In this document: positions 1-10,329 of the stretch, piece by piece
Numbering within the stretch: position 1 is the stretch's first letter
Layout of the letters: each line of letters opens with the position of its first letter
NCBI GenBank assembly: GCA_026419775.2
Contig: JAOPGA020000923.1
Location: forward strand, 1 to 64,000
Direction of reading: 5' to 3'
Length of the DNA: 64,000 bases
Origin: Acrasis kona
Taxonomy: Eukaryota; Heterolobosea; Eutetramitea; Acrasida; Acrasidae
Notes under the pieces: model-generated
Database searches by the model: none
The model's input: only the letters and a program-made list of their open reading frames with translations
Told to the model about the DNA's origin: nothing
Translations under genes and position numbers: made by a program

Positions 1-1
1 G

Positions 2-1555
2 AGGTTCATTCCTGCATCAGCTGCAATGGTTAATATGATCGTTGAACATCTTCCATCGCCTCAAACTGCTCAAAGGTATCGAAGCGGTCTTTTGTACAAT
101 GGTCCATTAGACAGGTACCAAACTAGCATTTCGGAATGTAGTCCTGATGGACCTTTAATGGTATTTGTATCAAAAATGGTTCCTATGACTGGTAGCGGTA
201 GATTTGTAGCTTTCGGAAGAATATTCTCTGGCACGTTGAGACAAGGTCACAAGCTGCGCATCTTAGGACCTGATTATAATCCAAGCACCGACAAGGACGC
301 TCACCATTCAACTGCTCAGAGTGTAATGATCATGATGGGTAAGAAGATGGAATCTGTTTCAGAGTGTGGTCCAGGAAATGTAGTGGGTATTATTGGTATC
401 GATAAGTTTGTAAATAAATCATGCACAGTTACAGATGAGTCGAACAAGGATGCTCATCCAATAAAGAATATGAAACACAGCGTTAGTGCAGTAGTGCAGG
501 TTGCTGTTGAAACTGAACATGCAAGTGATGCTCAGAAACTAACAGACGGCCTCAAGAGACTTTCTAAAGCCGACAGTCTTATTCAATGTACCTTTAATGA
601 TAGCGGCCAACATATTGTTGCAGGAGCTGGTGAACTTCATTTGGAAATCTGTATAGGAGAACTACAAGGATATCTTAAGGGGATTGTAATAAAGAAATCA
701 AAGCCCATTGTATCTCTGACGGAGACAGTTTCTTCGGTCGGTGAAAAGTGTTTAGCCAAGAGTTCCAACAAGCTGAATAGAATTTACATCTCTGCAGAAC
801 CTCTATCCTATGACCTCGTTAAGGATATGGAGTCTGGTGATATCAACTTCCAAGACATCAAAGCATGTGCAAAAGCGTTGATAGAACGCCACGGCTGGGA
901 CTCTGAAGAAGCTAAAAGAGTATGGGCAATGGGACCTGACGAACAAAAACCTACGAATGCGCTGGTCGACTGCACTAGAGGTATCGCTTACTTGAACGAT
1001 GTCAAAGACTACATCGTAGACGCTTTTAGACTAGTCACTTCGTCTGGAGTACTAAGCGAGGAGCAGACTAGAGGAATAAGGTTTAACGTTGTTGATGTAC
1101 ACTTGCACAACGACAGTTCTCATCGTGGTGCTCTACAGATAACTTCAATGGCTAGAAGAGCTCTACTGGGTGCAATGCTTGCAGCTAAACCCCGAATCAT
1201 GGAACCCATCTATAGTGTAGATGTACAAACGCATGAAAGTGTGATGGGAGGAATTTATAATGTCATCAATAAAAGAAGAGGAGTGATTAGTGGTACGGAA
1301 CAAGCATGTGGTACGCCAATATGCGTTATTAAATGCACAGTGCCAGTGCTTGATTCGTTTGGCCTTACAGAAGAGTTGAGAAGTGTTACTAGTGGCCAAG
1401 CGTTCCCTCAGTTGGGTTTCGATCATTGGTCAGTAATCAACTGTAACCCCTTGGAAGAACAAACAAAATCAAACAATCTCATCAAGGAAACCCGATCAAG
1501 AAAGAAGTTGAACATGAACATACCCATTCTATCTGATTTTGTAGACAGAATGTAA
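2..1555 (+). CDS. EF2-like translation elongation factor, 3' part
   Basis: The frame is open from the window edge, so the G domain and start are missing. What remains follows EF2 domains II to V: the segment LPSPQTAQRYR, the domain II stretch ISKMVPMTGSGRFVAFGR, the SKPIVSLTETV strand, the linker SSNKLNRIYI, the domain IV tip loop near DVHLHNDSSHRG, and the C-terminal signature SGQAFPQLGFDHW. EF2 drives GTP-dependent ribosome translocation in the cytosol. The tip loop keeps the histidine that becomes diphthamide in EF2, but the usual HRGGGQ that follows is HRGALQ here. That and other substitutions suggest a diverged EF2 paralogue rather than the main EF2. Family assignment is firm; cellular role is inferred. 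Confidence 0.9.
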   Translation, partial: RFIPASAAMVNMIVEHLPSPQTAQRYRSGLLYNGPLDRYQTSISECSPDGPLMVFVSKMVPMTGSGRFVAFGRIFSGTLRQGHKLRILGPDYNPSTDKDAHHSTAQSVMIMMGKKMESVSECGPGNVVGIIGIDKFVNKSCTVTDESNKDAHPIKNMKHSVSAVVQVAVETEHASDAQKLTDGLKRLSKADSLIQCTFNDSGQHIVAGAGELHLEICIGELQGYLKGIVIKKSKPIVSLTETVSSVGEKCLAKSSNKLNRIYISAEPLSYDLVKDMESGDINFQDIKACAKALIERHGWDSEEAKRVWAMGPDEQKPTNALVDCTRGIAYLNDVKDYIVDAFRLVTSSGVLSEEQTRGIRFNVVDVHLHNDSSHRGALQITSMARRALLGAMLAAKPRIMEPIYSVDVQTHESVMGGIYNVINKRRGVISGTEQACGTPICVIKCTVPVLDSFGLTEELRSVTSGQAFPQLGFDHWSVINCNPLEEQTKSNNLIKETRSRKKLNMNIPILSDFVDRM

Positions 1556-1669
1556 AATAAAAATTATAATTCTTAACGTCATTCATTACATGCTGTTAAC
1601 TCCCTAACTGAAGCAGACATTACTATTAATTAGATAGGCCAGGGTCGCAAAATTGATGCTTCCAAATAA

Positions 1670-1891
1670 GGATTACTTCTTGATTGTTCCAGTAACCGTC
1701 AACAAATTGAATCAATTGAACCATGCACAACATGGGTAGATTTTAAATGTCTTAAGAGTGGAGATGATATGAAGGCTGTTATAGCAAAAACCATCAAAGA
1801 CACGCCATCTATTGTACTTTTACTTTATCATGGGTGCTTGGATAGATGTAAAGAATCTGATGACTTTTTTCGCTTTGAGATAACTATTTGA
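1670..1891 (+). other. unassigned open frame between EF2-like gene and channel
   Basis: The 330-base spacer holds one open frame with no good start codon. It reads like protein (for example TTWVDFKCLKSGDDMK and SIVLLLYHGCLD) and begins right after a possible AAG splice acceptor. I do not recognise it. It could be the last exon of a small gene or a decayed fragment. Its stop overlaps the upstream end of the K+ channel frame. Confidence 0.25.
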
Positions 1892-1932
1892 AATTTATTT
1901 ATACAGCAAGAGGGAGAGAAGGAGCAGTGTTC

Positions 1933-2559
1933 ATGGTTGAACACGCACTCAAAGTAATAACATGTACCGAAAGCATCAAATACAAAAGATATGGTGATAT
2001 TTTTGGAAGATTGCGGTTTCTGTTTTCATTGAGGTCAATCATTGACTTTTTATCCATACTTCCAAGTCTAATTTCCATCATCTTGATGTCAAAGCAATTC
2101 TACCTTGAGGGTAAAATCCAACTCAATGACTCACATGCCAGTGCTCTATCATTTTTTAGAATGCTGAGATTACTCAGGTTGGGTAGCAAAAGTAGGACAT
2201 TGAACATGATTAGAAGATTAATAAAAAGGCAGTACAGAGATGTCATGTCCAGTTCAATAGTTGTTGTTGTTTCGTGGCTTACAATGTCAATGCTCTTGTA
2301 TTTTGCAGAGAGGGAAAGGCAGCCTGAATATTTCGGCAGCATCACCAAGAGCATGTGGTTTGCTGCGGTTACAATGACCACTATTGGTTATGGAGACGTC
2401 ACCCCAAAAACAGTTCTTGGCAAAATACTTACCATTGCATTCGGCATCATGGCACTTGTCTTCTTCTCATTGTTTGTGTCCATCATCGGAAGTGCTTATA
2501 TGGAGGAGGTCAGTATCTACAATGAGTCAGTCCGCCAAAGGTTGTCCTTGATTTCTTGA
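1933..2559 (+). CDS. voltage-gated K+ channel, N-terminally short
   Basis: The protein covers part of S2, then S3 (DFLSILPSL), an arginine-rich S4 (FFRMLRLLRLGSKSR followed by IRRLIKRQ), S5, the pore helix and selectivity filter TTIGYGD, and S6. It would form a K+-selective voltage-gated channel as a tetramer in a membrane. S1 and most of S2 are absent. The frame stays open upstream to a TTG at 1888 but has no other ATG, so I use the ATG at 1933. Either an upstream exon was missed or the gene is truncated. The sequence just upstream (1907-1926) shares 20 identical bases with 5759-5778. The filter and S4 make the family certain; whether the gene is functional is not. Confidence 0.7.
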   Translation: MVEHALKVITCTESIKYKRYGDIFGRLRFLFSLRSIIDFLSILPSLISIILMSKQFYLEGKIQLNDSHASALSFFRMLRLLRLGSKSRTLNMIRRLIKRQYRDVMSSSIVVVVSWLTMSMLLYFAERERQPEYFGSITKSMWFAAVTMTTIGYGDVTPKTVLGKILTIAFGIMALVFFSLFVSIIGSAYMEEVSIYNESVRQRLSLIS

Positions 2560-2639
2560 AAAATTACATCGGCAGTGATTGTTTTCTAATTTGCGACTTG
2601 CCATGGAATTAATTCAAAAATAGAATGAATGGGGAGGCT

Positions 2640-2752
2640 TTTTATTTGTTTCACAATCTATCCCTTTTATACTGTGGCCGAAGTTCCTCGGGTGCACACA
2701 TGCATTCTTGAATTGCACTGCAAATATATTGTAACTCATTCTGATTACAACA
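2640..2752 (+). repeat. dispersed repeat, copy A
   Basis: This stretch matches, in inverted orientation, positions 60485-60585 of the window. The match starts with 28 identical bases and continues with small gaps through the motif GTGGCCGAAGTTCCTCGG to the end. Read on the minus strand, copy A contains a TATAAAAG element; in copy B the TA of that element is deleted. It may be a transposon remnant or a duplicated promoter/UTR segment. Confidence 0.7.
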
Positions 2753-2831
2753 TACAATCGTAAGAAGGGTAAGGAACAAGATAAGTCAGGTGTAAGTCAA
2801 GTTTTTCACTCATTTTTAATTGCTTTCATAG

Positions 2832-3618
2832 TTTAAAGAGCGAGATAAAAAGATTCAACATGCTCAACTAAACAAAGAGAGGATTGAAAATGAACGCATC
2901 AATACGTTATGTGCAGAGTTTGAAAAGACGTTAGATAAAATGAGCAACGTAGAACAATACGATAGTTCGCGCGAAAGGTACCAAGCCTTCGTTGAGCTCA
3001 ATCATAAAAAGACTTGGATAGAAGCCGTTATCATTTCCAAACTTTTCATCCAATTGAATAAAGCCATCGTATTACAGCGTTCAGAGCGCAACGAAACGGT
3101 CCAACTCAACGAAAATGCAACATCCGAACAAAGAGAACAATTCAAAAAACACAAAGCAGCCATTTATGATGAGATAAAGAAGAGACCAAGCGCCTTTAGG
3201 GACTCCAAACGATACTAAGGGCTGCAAGAAAATTCAAAGAGCATGTCAGGGAGTACCTTTTAATGAAGCGTTGTAGAGAAAAATTAATGGACTTACAATT
3301 TGCAAAAATAGAAAGCCAAGTTAGGAGAAGGGAAAGAGAGGAACTTGCTTCGGATCTTTTAAAGACATCAGCTTCCATCAACTTACAGCTGAGTCCTTCG
3401 TTGGTCAAGGAAATGAAGAAGGTGAGGTTGGAATCTTTGAAGAGGTCTTCCGATTTAGAAAGACAAAGGTTCAGAATGAAGAGATGGAGATATAGTCCTT
3501 GATACCAGAGAATTTAAGGATCATGGTGATTAGAGAAAATTTAACCAGAAGGAAGAGAGCGTTCATTAAGAAGATTTTAAGCGAAGAGAAGTCTAGAGTC
3601 ATAGGTATCAAAAGTTGA
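2832..3618 (+). pseudogene. broken coiled-coil protein gene
   Basis: A Lys/Glu-rich coiled coil is readable along the whole stretch but only by changing frame twice. The first frame runs to a stop at 3218, the second continues from about 3219 to 3502 with the same heptad-like composition (KFKEHVREYLLMKRCREK), and a third from 3499 to 3618 (RRKRAFIKKILSEEKSR). The first segment starts after a TAG acceptor; a 41-nt intron (GTAAGT...ATAG) would join it to a short exon ending near 2790. Two shifts in one gene point to a pseudogene, though assembly errors could do the same. The family is not recognised; an axonemal or cytoskeletal protein is possible. Confidence 0.6.
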
Positions 3619-3871
3619 AGCCCAAATATGTTTCCAAGTCAATGATTAGGAAGTAGTCAACGATCATTAAATGTATTTTTATTCAATGTTATTTTTACAA
3701 AACTTGACTCATGTTAGCAACCAACCATCTATAAAGTATACTAAGCACTCAGGTAGCTGTCCGCTACGCCGACATCGACCATCGATTAGTAGAAACATTT
3801 TACACTATACCACATATTAAAATACAATAAGATACGTAAAGCTGTCGAATAATCGTCCATGCAAAGGTCTG

Positions 3872-5492
3872 TTAATATAAAAAGTACAAGATTATTGCAG
3901 CAAAACCTAATATCAAACCTGCTGTCAAATTCGATGAAGAGCTCACTTGTATAATGGGATATGTCGGAACCATAACGGGTGTTGTATTGGTTAGAAATAG
4001 AACAGATTCAAAAAGCGAGACTATTTTGATTACATCACTGCTGTTGTATGTTCCTGGATTGGTAACAAGAAGTGGCTCAAAAGTTTTATCAATATTTTTG
4101 TCAACTCCAAGTTCATGAGCTCTATACAATATTGTTGCCATCAATGATTGGTGCTACTTACTGATTACTTCCGGAACTAAAAATATCTCCATTACTTGAT
4201 AAAAAATATGCTGCGATAAATCCGCAAGCAGCTTGAGAAATCTTCATACCCGCCAATTCACCTTCTGTATACACAGCAACAGGAGAACTAGCGTAGGCAA
4301 TTATACTGTTGATCCCTATCTGACCATTTCTGTTTACAGTTGTAAAATATAAATAACATTGAAGTACTTACATATTATTTCCAAAGCCATATGCAACTCC
4401 ATCATAATCAATTATGATAGAGAAATCAAAGCCGCTGGCTATTGAAGCAATTCTCTTTCCATATAATATACCTGTGCTATTTATAGCCACCGTAGTATTC
4501 TGGACGCCATCTCCATATCCTAGCTGCCCGAATCTTTGCAATGATCAGTATCGGGTTAAAAAAATTATTAGTTTGAGTTACTGGTTATCACCAAACGAGT
4601 ACACCTCTCCTGCACTTGACAACAACAAAGAGAATAACGAACCACAGGATATTTGGGTTATAATCTTTCCTGATAAAATACCAGAGTAATCAATCTTTAC
4701 TGATTTGCTTCTATCAACAAAATCACCAGTTCCTAGTTGGTTGCAACTTTAAACTTTATAATTTTGTTGTCACAGTTTATACTTACTAGTTCCAACCATA
4801 AGTAAATACTGTACCAGTATCATCCAGAACAATTGAATGATGAAATCCACCCGCCATGCTAACAATGCGTCGGCCATCCGTCTCTCCTCTTACAGCACTT
4901 GGCTCCCACACAGCGTAGCTATCGCTACCTGTTCCAACTGCTCCATATCTATAAGGGTTATTTTTATTTTGTATCAGTAAACGTACGAGTTGTCACCATA
5001 TCCATAGAGCTTGCCTTCACTTGATAACAGCATAAAATGAAACATTCCACAGCCTACATCAACTATCTTCTTTCCTCTTATCTCTCCTTCATTTGCGACA
5101 ACGAACGTTCTCGGGCTGAGAACAATGTATGCTTTGGAGGGAACTGTAAAGATGTCACTGAATGTTGAGTTTCTTGTAGTGCTTTGGTGAGTCTTACTTG
5201 TATGAACCAAACATCAAGACTATACCGTCTCTATTCAACAATAATGTAGTGATCGATGAAGTGGCAAATTTGGTTATATCACTTGAATATCCATATGGTA
5301 TCTTAAATTTAGTAGGTTGGTATATATAATCTGCTGGATCTGCATTCAGTATGTTTACTCTACGTTTGTTGTTAATTGGGTGTTGTGTTTAAAAACTCAC
5401 AAATTGTAGCCAAATGCATAAAGTTCTCCACAAAAACAAGTGTTAAAGCAAAAAAACAACACAAATGTAGCAACAACTTGACGGGTGTACAT
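3872..5492 (-). CDS. secreted RCC1-repeat beta-propeller, probable GPI anchor
   Basis: Splicing seven introns of 38-48 nt gives a 443-residue protein. Exons, in transcription order: 5492-5401, 5359-5198, 5157-4987, 4948-4787, 4746-4582, 4533-4372, 4329-4162, 4121-3872. It starts with a signal peptide (MYTRQVVATFVLFF). About seven RCC1 blades follow, each ending near FGxN (YGDNS, YGWN, FGDNQ, FGNNM, SGSNQ). It ends in a hydrophobic tail without a cytoplasmic segment (LTAGLILGFAAIILYFLY), as in GPI-anchored proteins. Every intron falls at the same place in the blade, in phase 2, so each middle exon is a multiple of three. RCC1 propellers usually act inside cells; here the ends imply the cell surface. 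The gene has the same architecture as the one at 23598-26277. The ligand is unknown. Confidence 0.85.
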
Positions 5493-5535
5493 ATTTTAAA
5501 ACGTAACTTTACAGTTGATTCACAAATAACGAATA

Positions 5536-5944
5536 TTTAAAAAAACTGTTTACATATCGTTTGACCATTCACTTTTGAACAGAACTGTTGAGAGGTTAAT
5601 ACATTTGAGGTCTTCGCCTAGCATTTTGGACCCTTCAACAGCAATATTATATACACCTTATTGGCCAACCTATAATTTACGAGCATTTGTGAGAGTAAGT
5701 ATCAAACTGCGAAAGATTGTTTAAATTATATAGATTTGTAATTGTGGATGAATTTTATACAACAAGAGGGAGAGAAGGAGCAACATTGTATAGAATGAAG
5801 GTTTGGCCAATAAGAGGAGGGAAGAAAGAGGGGAAGGCTGTGATGAAAGTAGAAGAGTTGGACAAGTCGTGCATAGGATTAGTTTTCAGTGATGGATCGT
5901 ATTATTTGACACCAGTACCAGAGTCTTTGAAATACTTCCTGTGA
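5536..5944 (+). other. possible gene fragment with an open frame
   Basis: A frame of 5536-5690 (including STAILYTPYWPTYNLRAF) is followed by a GTAAGT...TATAG stretch of about 39 bases and a second frame to 5944 (KVWPIRGGKKEGKAVMKVEE...TPVPESLKYFL). The two halves cannot be spliced in frame with canonical sites, and neither starts with ATG. The second half contains the 20 bases shared with the K+ channel region (5759-5778), read in the same frame (RGREGA). I treat it as a decayed or chimeric fragment of unknown function. Confidence 0.3.
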
Positions 5945-6321
5945 TTTGACAATAAAATTCGATTAAGCATCAACGATTGTGGGGTTCCTATATTTTGTCC
6001 ATTGGCATCCTACTACTCAAAAGTAGTCATGTGTTTTTCAATTCCTAAGGGGACATTTTCTATGAAAAAGTAGGACGCCCACTATCGAAAACCAGGTAAC
6101 CAAAAAATTCCTATTTTTTCAAAGTGGGAATCCCAGATTTTAAAGTGGGGAGTCCCCAGACGACTTTCAAAATTTTATTCGGGATTTTGTTGATTTTGTC
6201 AATTACCTATTCTATATCAGCACAAAAAGACTCTATTTATTATGTATGTGATCATAAGGACTTTTTCTTTGTTTTCACAGCCTCCTGCTTGGCATCCTTC
6301 TCCTTTGTTGTAACAGTAAAC

Positions 6322-6767
6322 ATGAACAAACAACAGAAGACCAACAACAGCAAAAAGAGTTCTATTCCAAACTATATGGCCTATAAAAGGATGAACTTTT
6401 TATATCAAGCTTCTAACCTGATGATGGACTTGAATAGGAAAGATACGAACGAAAATAAATCGACGCAAAATAATTTGACAAATTGTTCGAGGATATATGC
6501 TAAAGATATGAAAAAAATTGCAAGCAAGCTAGTTCTGCGCGTGTAAGTTCAAATCATAGTCAACATTATAACTTGTTAAGTGGAAGCGACGTCAAAAGGA
6601 CTATTTGTAAAAAATGCAATACCTTACTAATACCAGGAGAATCAAGCGACGTTAACTTCGACGAACGCAAATCTCAAATTGTCATCAAGTGCAGGACATG
6701 TGACATGAGTAAACATTTTAACACAAAGGATGCAGTTCCAACAAAAGAAGCAACATTGAAGGAGTGA
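6322..6767 (+). CDS. RPP21: RNase P/MRP protein subunit Rpp21/Rpr2
   Basis: Two exons, 6322-6542 and 6581-6767, flank a 38-nt intron and give 135 residues. The N-terminal helices carry the family pattern (KRMNFLYQASNLMMD, then SRIYAKDMKKIASKLVLRV). The C-terminal zinc ribbon has two CxxC pairs, CKKC and CRTC, with KRTICKKCNTLLIPG between helices and ribbon as in Rpr2/Rpp21. The protein binds RNase P RNA and helps it remove tRNA 5' leaders in the nucleus. The reading frame extends upstream of the ATG, but that part has no start and looks like UTR. The length is typical of the family. Confidence 0.85.
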
Positions 6768-6927
6768 GGCAACAACTTGAAACCATAGATGAGTTAATCA
6801 AGTCAGGAAGCAGAACGGTGTATTTGGAAAATAAAACAACAAACATTTATAAAGTATTCATTTAAAACATTTTGTCATTACATTATCCTAAACAATTAAT
6901 TCCAGTTCATTCAAAAGACTCTCAAAT

Positions 6928-8985
6928 TCACTTTTTCCTTTCCACCCAAAAAGTTTTGATTTCTCCTTTTCCTTTGATCTTGGTGTAACCTCTTTCGGTA
7001 ATGGAAAACTTTTCTAATGAGTCAGTCTGCTCCAATGATTTATAAGTGGCTTTTGATATTTGGATTCTACCAGGCTCTCCATGACTTTCCATACGGGAGG
7101 CAACGTTAACTGCATTTCCCCATATATCATAAACAAATTTGTCGAGACCAATCACACCAGCAACAACCGGACCTGTGTTAATTCCGACCCTAATGTTTAT
7201 TTTATATTTGGTTTGGAAGATGTCAGAATGGATGTTATCAAGTGCATCAAGTGCAAAATTAATTATGGCTTCGGCGTGGTCATCTTCATGGTTGAGTAAA
7301 CCAGCACAACACAAATAACAATCCCCTATTGTTTTTACTTTTTCACACCCATGTTGTTGAGCGATTCTATCAAAACTAGAGAAGATTAAATTCAACATGG
7401 AGACTAATTCTTTTGGAGTGGTGTTACTTGATAATTCAGTGAATCCCACAATGTCCGCGAACAAGATAGTGGCACTGGCGATACCGTCGGCAATATTCTT
7501 TTCATTCTTTTTCATTCTGTGGAAAATTGGAGTAGGTAGAATGTTCAAAAGCAAATTATCGGCCTTGACTCTTTCTTCGGATATTTGTTTTCCCCACATC
7601 TCTCGCTGTATGATGCCAGAGAGTGATTTACAGATGCCATCCATAAACATGATTTCCTCCAATGACCAAACATACTTCTCAGTCTTAAAACAACCAACAA
7701 GGTATCGTGCTTCCTGGTCCACTTCCACAATATCAAAAATCATTGACTTGATGTTAAATGTTCGAATCAGCGGCGGCATCATACTGTTACCAACTTCCTT
7801 GCTAATATCCTCAATAATTAGTGTCTGTTTACTAAACGATACCGCATCAACTAAGCTTCTAATTGAGTGAGTATTCCTATTTCTAACTCCAGAGTCATAA
7901 CCGAAAGAGGCCAGAGTGTGATAACCGTCAATTTCATTCGGAGTCAACTCTACGACGTTTACTAAATCTACATCCAGGGATTCTGCGATGGTAACCACAG
8001 CTAATTCATATATTAACTTCAAGGATCTTATTTTCATAGTCTCTTGGGAAAACCTTGTAATGTTTGCTTGCATTACTTCGCTCTTTTTTGACATGTTGAG
8101 TTTTTTGCTCAGCTCCATCTCTCTAATGACCACCTTGGCCATATCTTGAAGGAACTCCACTTCTTCGTTTTGTCCGAACCCAGGCTTTGGTTCTGAATGA
8201 GCAATACAAAGTGTGCCGACGTTGAATCCATCCGTAGTAGTAAGTTGGGCACCTGCGTAGAATCGCAAATAAGGTGGACCAGTTACTAAAGGATTGTTAA
8301 CAAACCTTTCATCGAGGATAGCATCAGGTACGATTAGCGGCTCTACCATCTTGACTGCATAGCTGCAGAATGCTACGTTTCTGCAGGTTTGTTTAGCAGC
8401 TAGACCGTTAGCCGATTTGAACCACTGTCTGTGTTTATCGACCAGACTGACCAATCCGACATTCACTTGGAACCTGTTCTTTACCATTTTAGTAATACGG
8501 TCAAAATGGGAGTCTGTAGAGGTATCTGAAACATTTTTAACAAGTCTTAATGTGTAATGCTTACCGAGAAGGTTGAACGATTTGAGCGCTGTGACTCTAT
8601 CGTCTTCATTATCCGGGTCTGTTGCACCCTGATATACTTTTCTGCTATCTTCTTGTTCCTTTTGCTCAGCTTCTGACACGATTCTCTTCTTTTCTTTTTG
8701 CCTCTCTCTAATTTCCTCTTGCTGCTTTCTTCTCCTAGCTATTCGCTCTCCTGCTTCGCGTTCTTGATTTTCCATCAAAGTCTTTTGTTTAAGCTTCTCC
8801 TGTTCATAATTAAGCTCGAAGAGCTCCCTCTGTTTTTTTCTTATGGATGCTGCTTGTACAGATTCTCCGATACTCACTATCGACTCTCTACGTGTATTGT
8901 TATCGACTTGATAGACTTCTCCCTTTGAAGTCGGTGTGAAATCACCCTCCCCTGGTCTGTTGAGAATAGATGAAGCTGCCCCCAT
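6928..8985 (-). CDS. adenylyl cyclase, class III, with two GAF domains
   Basis: 685 residues in one exon. The start MGAASS is a good N-myristoylation site. A charged coiled coil follows (about 35-120), then GAF 1 (about 132-300; FCSYAVKMVEPLIVPDA), GAF 2 (about 322-468) and a class III catalytic domain (about 500-685). Both metal-binding aspartates are present (FADIVGFT, D511; TIGDCY, D555). The specificity pair is Lys551 (VKTIGD) and Asp620 (YDIWGNAVNVASRM), which marks ATP rather than GTP as substrate. It should make cAMP at the inner membrane face under control of GAF ligands. No transmembrane segment is seen. The catalytic call is strong; the GAF ligands are unknown. Confidence 0.93.
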   Translation of the reverse strand: MGAASSILNRPGEGDFTPTSKGEVYQVDNNTRRESIVSIGESVQAASIRKKQRELFELNYEQEKLKQKTLMENQEREAGERIARRRKQQEEIRERQKEKKRIVSEAEQKEQEDSRKVYQGATDPDNEDDRVTALKSFNLLGKHYTLRLVKNVSDTSTDSHFDRITKMVKNRFQVNVGLVSLVDKHRQWFKSANGLAAKQTCRNVAFCSYAVKMVEPLIVPDAILDERFVNNPLVTGPPYLRFYAGAQLTTTDGFNVGTLCIAHSEPKPGFGQNEEVEFLQDMAKVVIREMELSKKLNMSKKSEVMQANITRFSQETMKIRSLKLIYELAVVTIAESLDVDLVNVVELTPNEIDGYHTLASFGYDSGVRNRNTHSIRSLVDAVSFSKQTLIIEDISKEVGNSMMPPLIRTFNIKSMIFDIVEVDQEARYLVGCFKTEKYVWSLEEIMFMDGICKSLSGIIQREMWGKQISEERVKADNLLLNILPTPIFHRMKKNEKNIADGIASATILFADIVGFTELSSNTTPKELVSMLNLIFSSFDRIAQQHGCEKVKTIGDCYLCCAGLLNHEDDHAEAIINFALDALDNIHSDIFQTKYKINIRVGINTGPVVAGVIGLDKFVYDIWGNAVNVASRMESHGEPGRIQISKATYKSLEQTDSLEKFSITERGYTKIKGKGEIKTFWVERKK

Positions 8986-9835
8986 TCAGTCAGGTGTTTG
9001 TTGCTCAATTTTTGAGTACTTTACCCAGATTAGGTGAAATATAGAAGTTGACCGATTTCGTTTTTGTACATCTACTGACCTTCAAACGTACATCGGAATT
9101 TGCAACATATTTGATTTACAATATTCTGTAAACAACGAGCCCCGTAGAGGGCCAATTTGTACAAGTGATTTTATAAAACAGGGATTTGAAAGTTTATTGG
9201 TAGTTTTACAAACCCCGCCAATGAGTACCTTACACTAAAAATTATATACTAAAGTTAGACAGTATACAAATCACCGGAAGGTGATTGCTCGTGTTCACAA
9301 TTTGTAAACACATCGAGCGGTCCAAATGGAAAGAGAAGTTTCCATAAGTATTGCTGAAATTTTGCGGAGCACACAGAAAGAGGCTTGAGAACTCTGGTTT
9401 TGTATGGGTGATGGCATCACTTCATAGTCAATCTTTAGATTATGATTTTGTGCAAAGACAACAATACAAGAATACTGTTTTCTGGTACCATAATGCATTC
9501 CTGTATTGATTTGTAAATATAGAGAAGTACTACTTTACATCTGTTGTCCGCAACCATTAACTAGGCTTTAGTGTGTATCAACAAAGAATCTAATGAAAGT
9601 TTTTTCTTACACTGTGTTTCACTGCGTAAATATTAATAGTGGAACATTCCAAAAGATGGCATTATTAGTTATTACCATATGGGTACTGCATCGGGTATGG
9701 CCCGACGTACGCAATTCCTTTTAGCCAGTCCACATTTTTTATGAGAACTCTGCCCCATCAAGGCCTATTGACGACCTCAAATACTTTACATAAATTTGAT
9801 TGATAAATAGTTCCAATTTTCCATTTACGCGTGTT
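8986..9835 (+). other. intergenic region, nothing firm
   Basis: Divergent spacer upstream of the cyclase. A 67-codon minus frame at 9295-9498 starts with ATG (MHYGTRKQYSCIVVF) and has mixed composition, but I recognise no family in it and see no splice partner. A palindrome, TCGGGTATGGCCCGA, lies near 9693-9707. No RNA gene was found. Confidence 0.3.
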
Positions 9836-10240
9836 ATGCATAGCCTGATATGCCAACGGGACACTTCCTGTTATAGAGTAAAATTAAAAAATGTTGTGTT
9901 TCAAAATAAACCAAACTGTATGACGGTTACCCTTGCTCAAGAACCATCCAGCACATTGCACATCACCAAAGAGTCACTTTTACACCTCTTAAGAAACTTG
10001 TACTTTGAACAGGAACTCAAAATATGCAACATGCAGCAACAAAACAGCATTATAAGATCACAACTAGAAAACTCTATCAAGTGCATCGCAGGTACATTAC
10101 ACGAAGAAGACACAGCGCCCGCACCAACTCGCGGGTCGAATAAACGTAAAAAACGAAATTCTGATGTTGATTGTTACTGCATCAGAGAGAATTATTACAG
10201 AAAAAAAAGAGTCACATGGGCTCCGACAGTTATCGGATAG
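9836..10240 (+). CDS. hypothetical protein with basic nuclear-type signal
   Basis: 134 residues from the first ATG in frame (the frame opens a little earlier without ATG). The middle is amphipathic helix (LLHLLRNLYFEQELKICNM) and may be a coiled coil. The tail has a basic cluster (RGSNKRKKR) typical of nuclear localisation, then more basic and aromatic residues. No known domain is recognised. It is tail-to-tail with the two-pore channel gene, about 90 bases apart. Confidence 0.5.
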   Translation: MHSLICQRDTSCYRVKLKNVVFQNKPNCMTVTLAQEPSSTLHITKESLLHLLRNLYFEQELKICNMQQQNSIIRSQLENSIKCIAGTLHEEDTAPAPTRGSNKRKKRNSDVDCYCIRENYYRKKRVTWAPTVIG

Positions 10241-10329
10241 TATCCGCCAGTGTGAAAAACGTGTGACATTAAATTTAACTCAAGTCAATTAATTACAAAG
10301 GACTACAAATGCAAACAATTCAAAATAAA

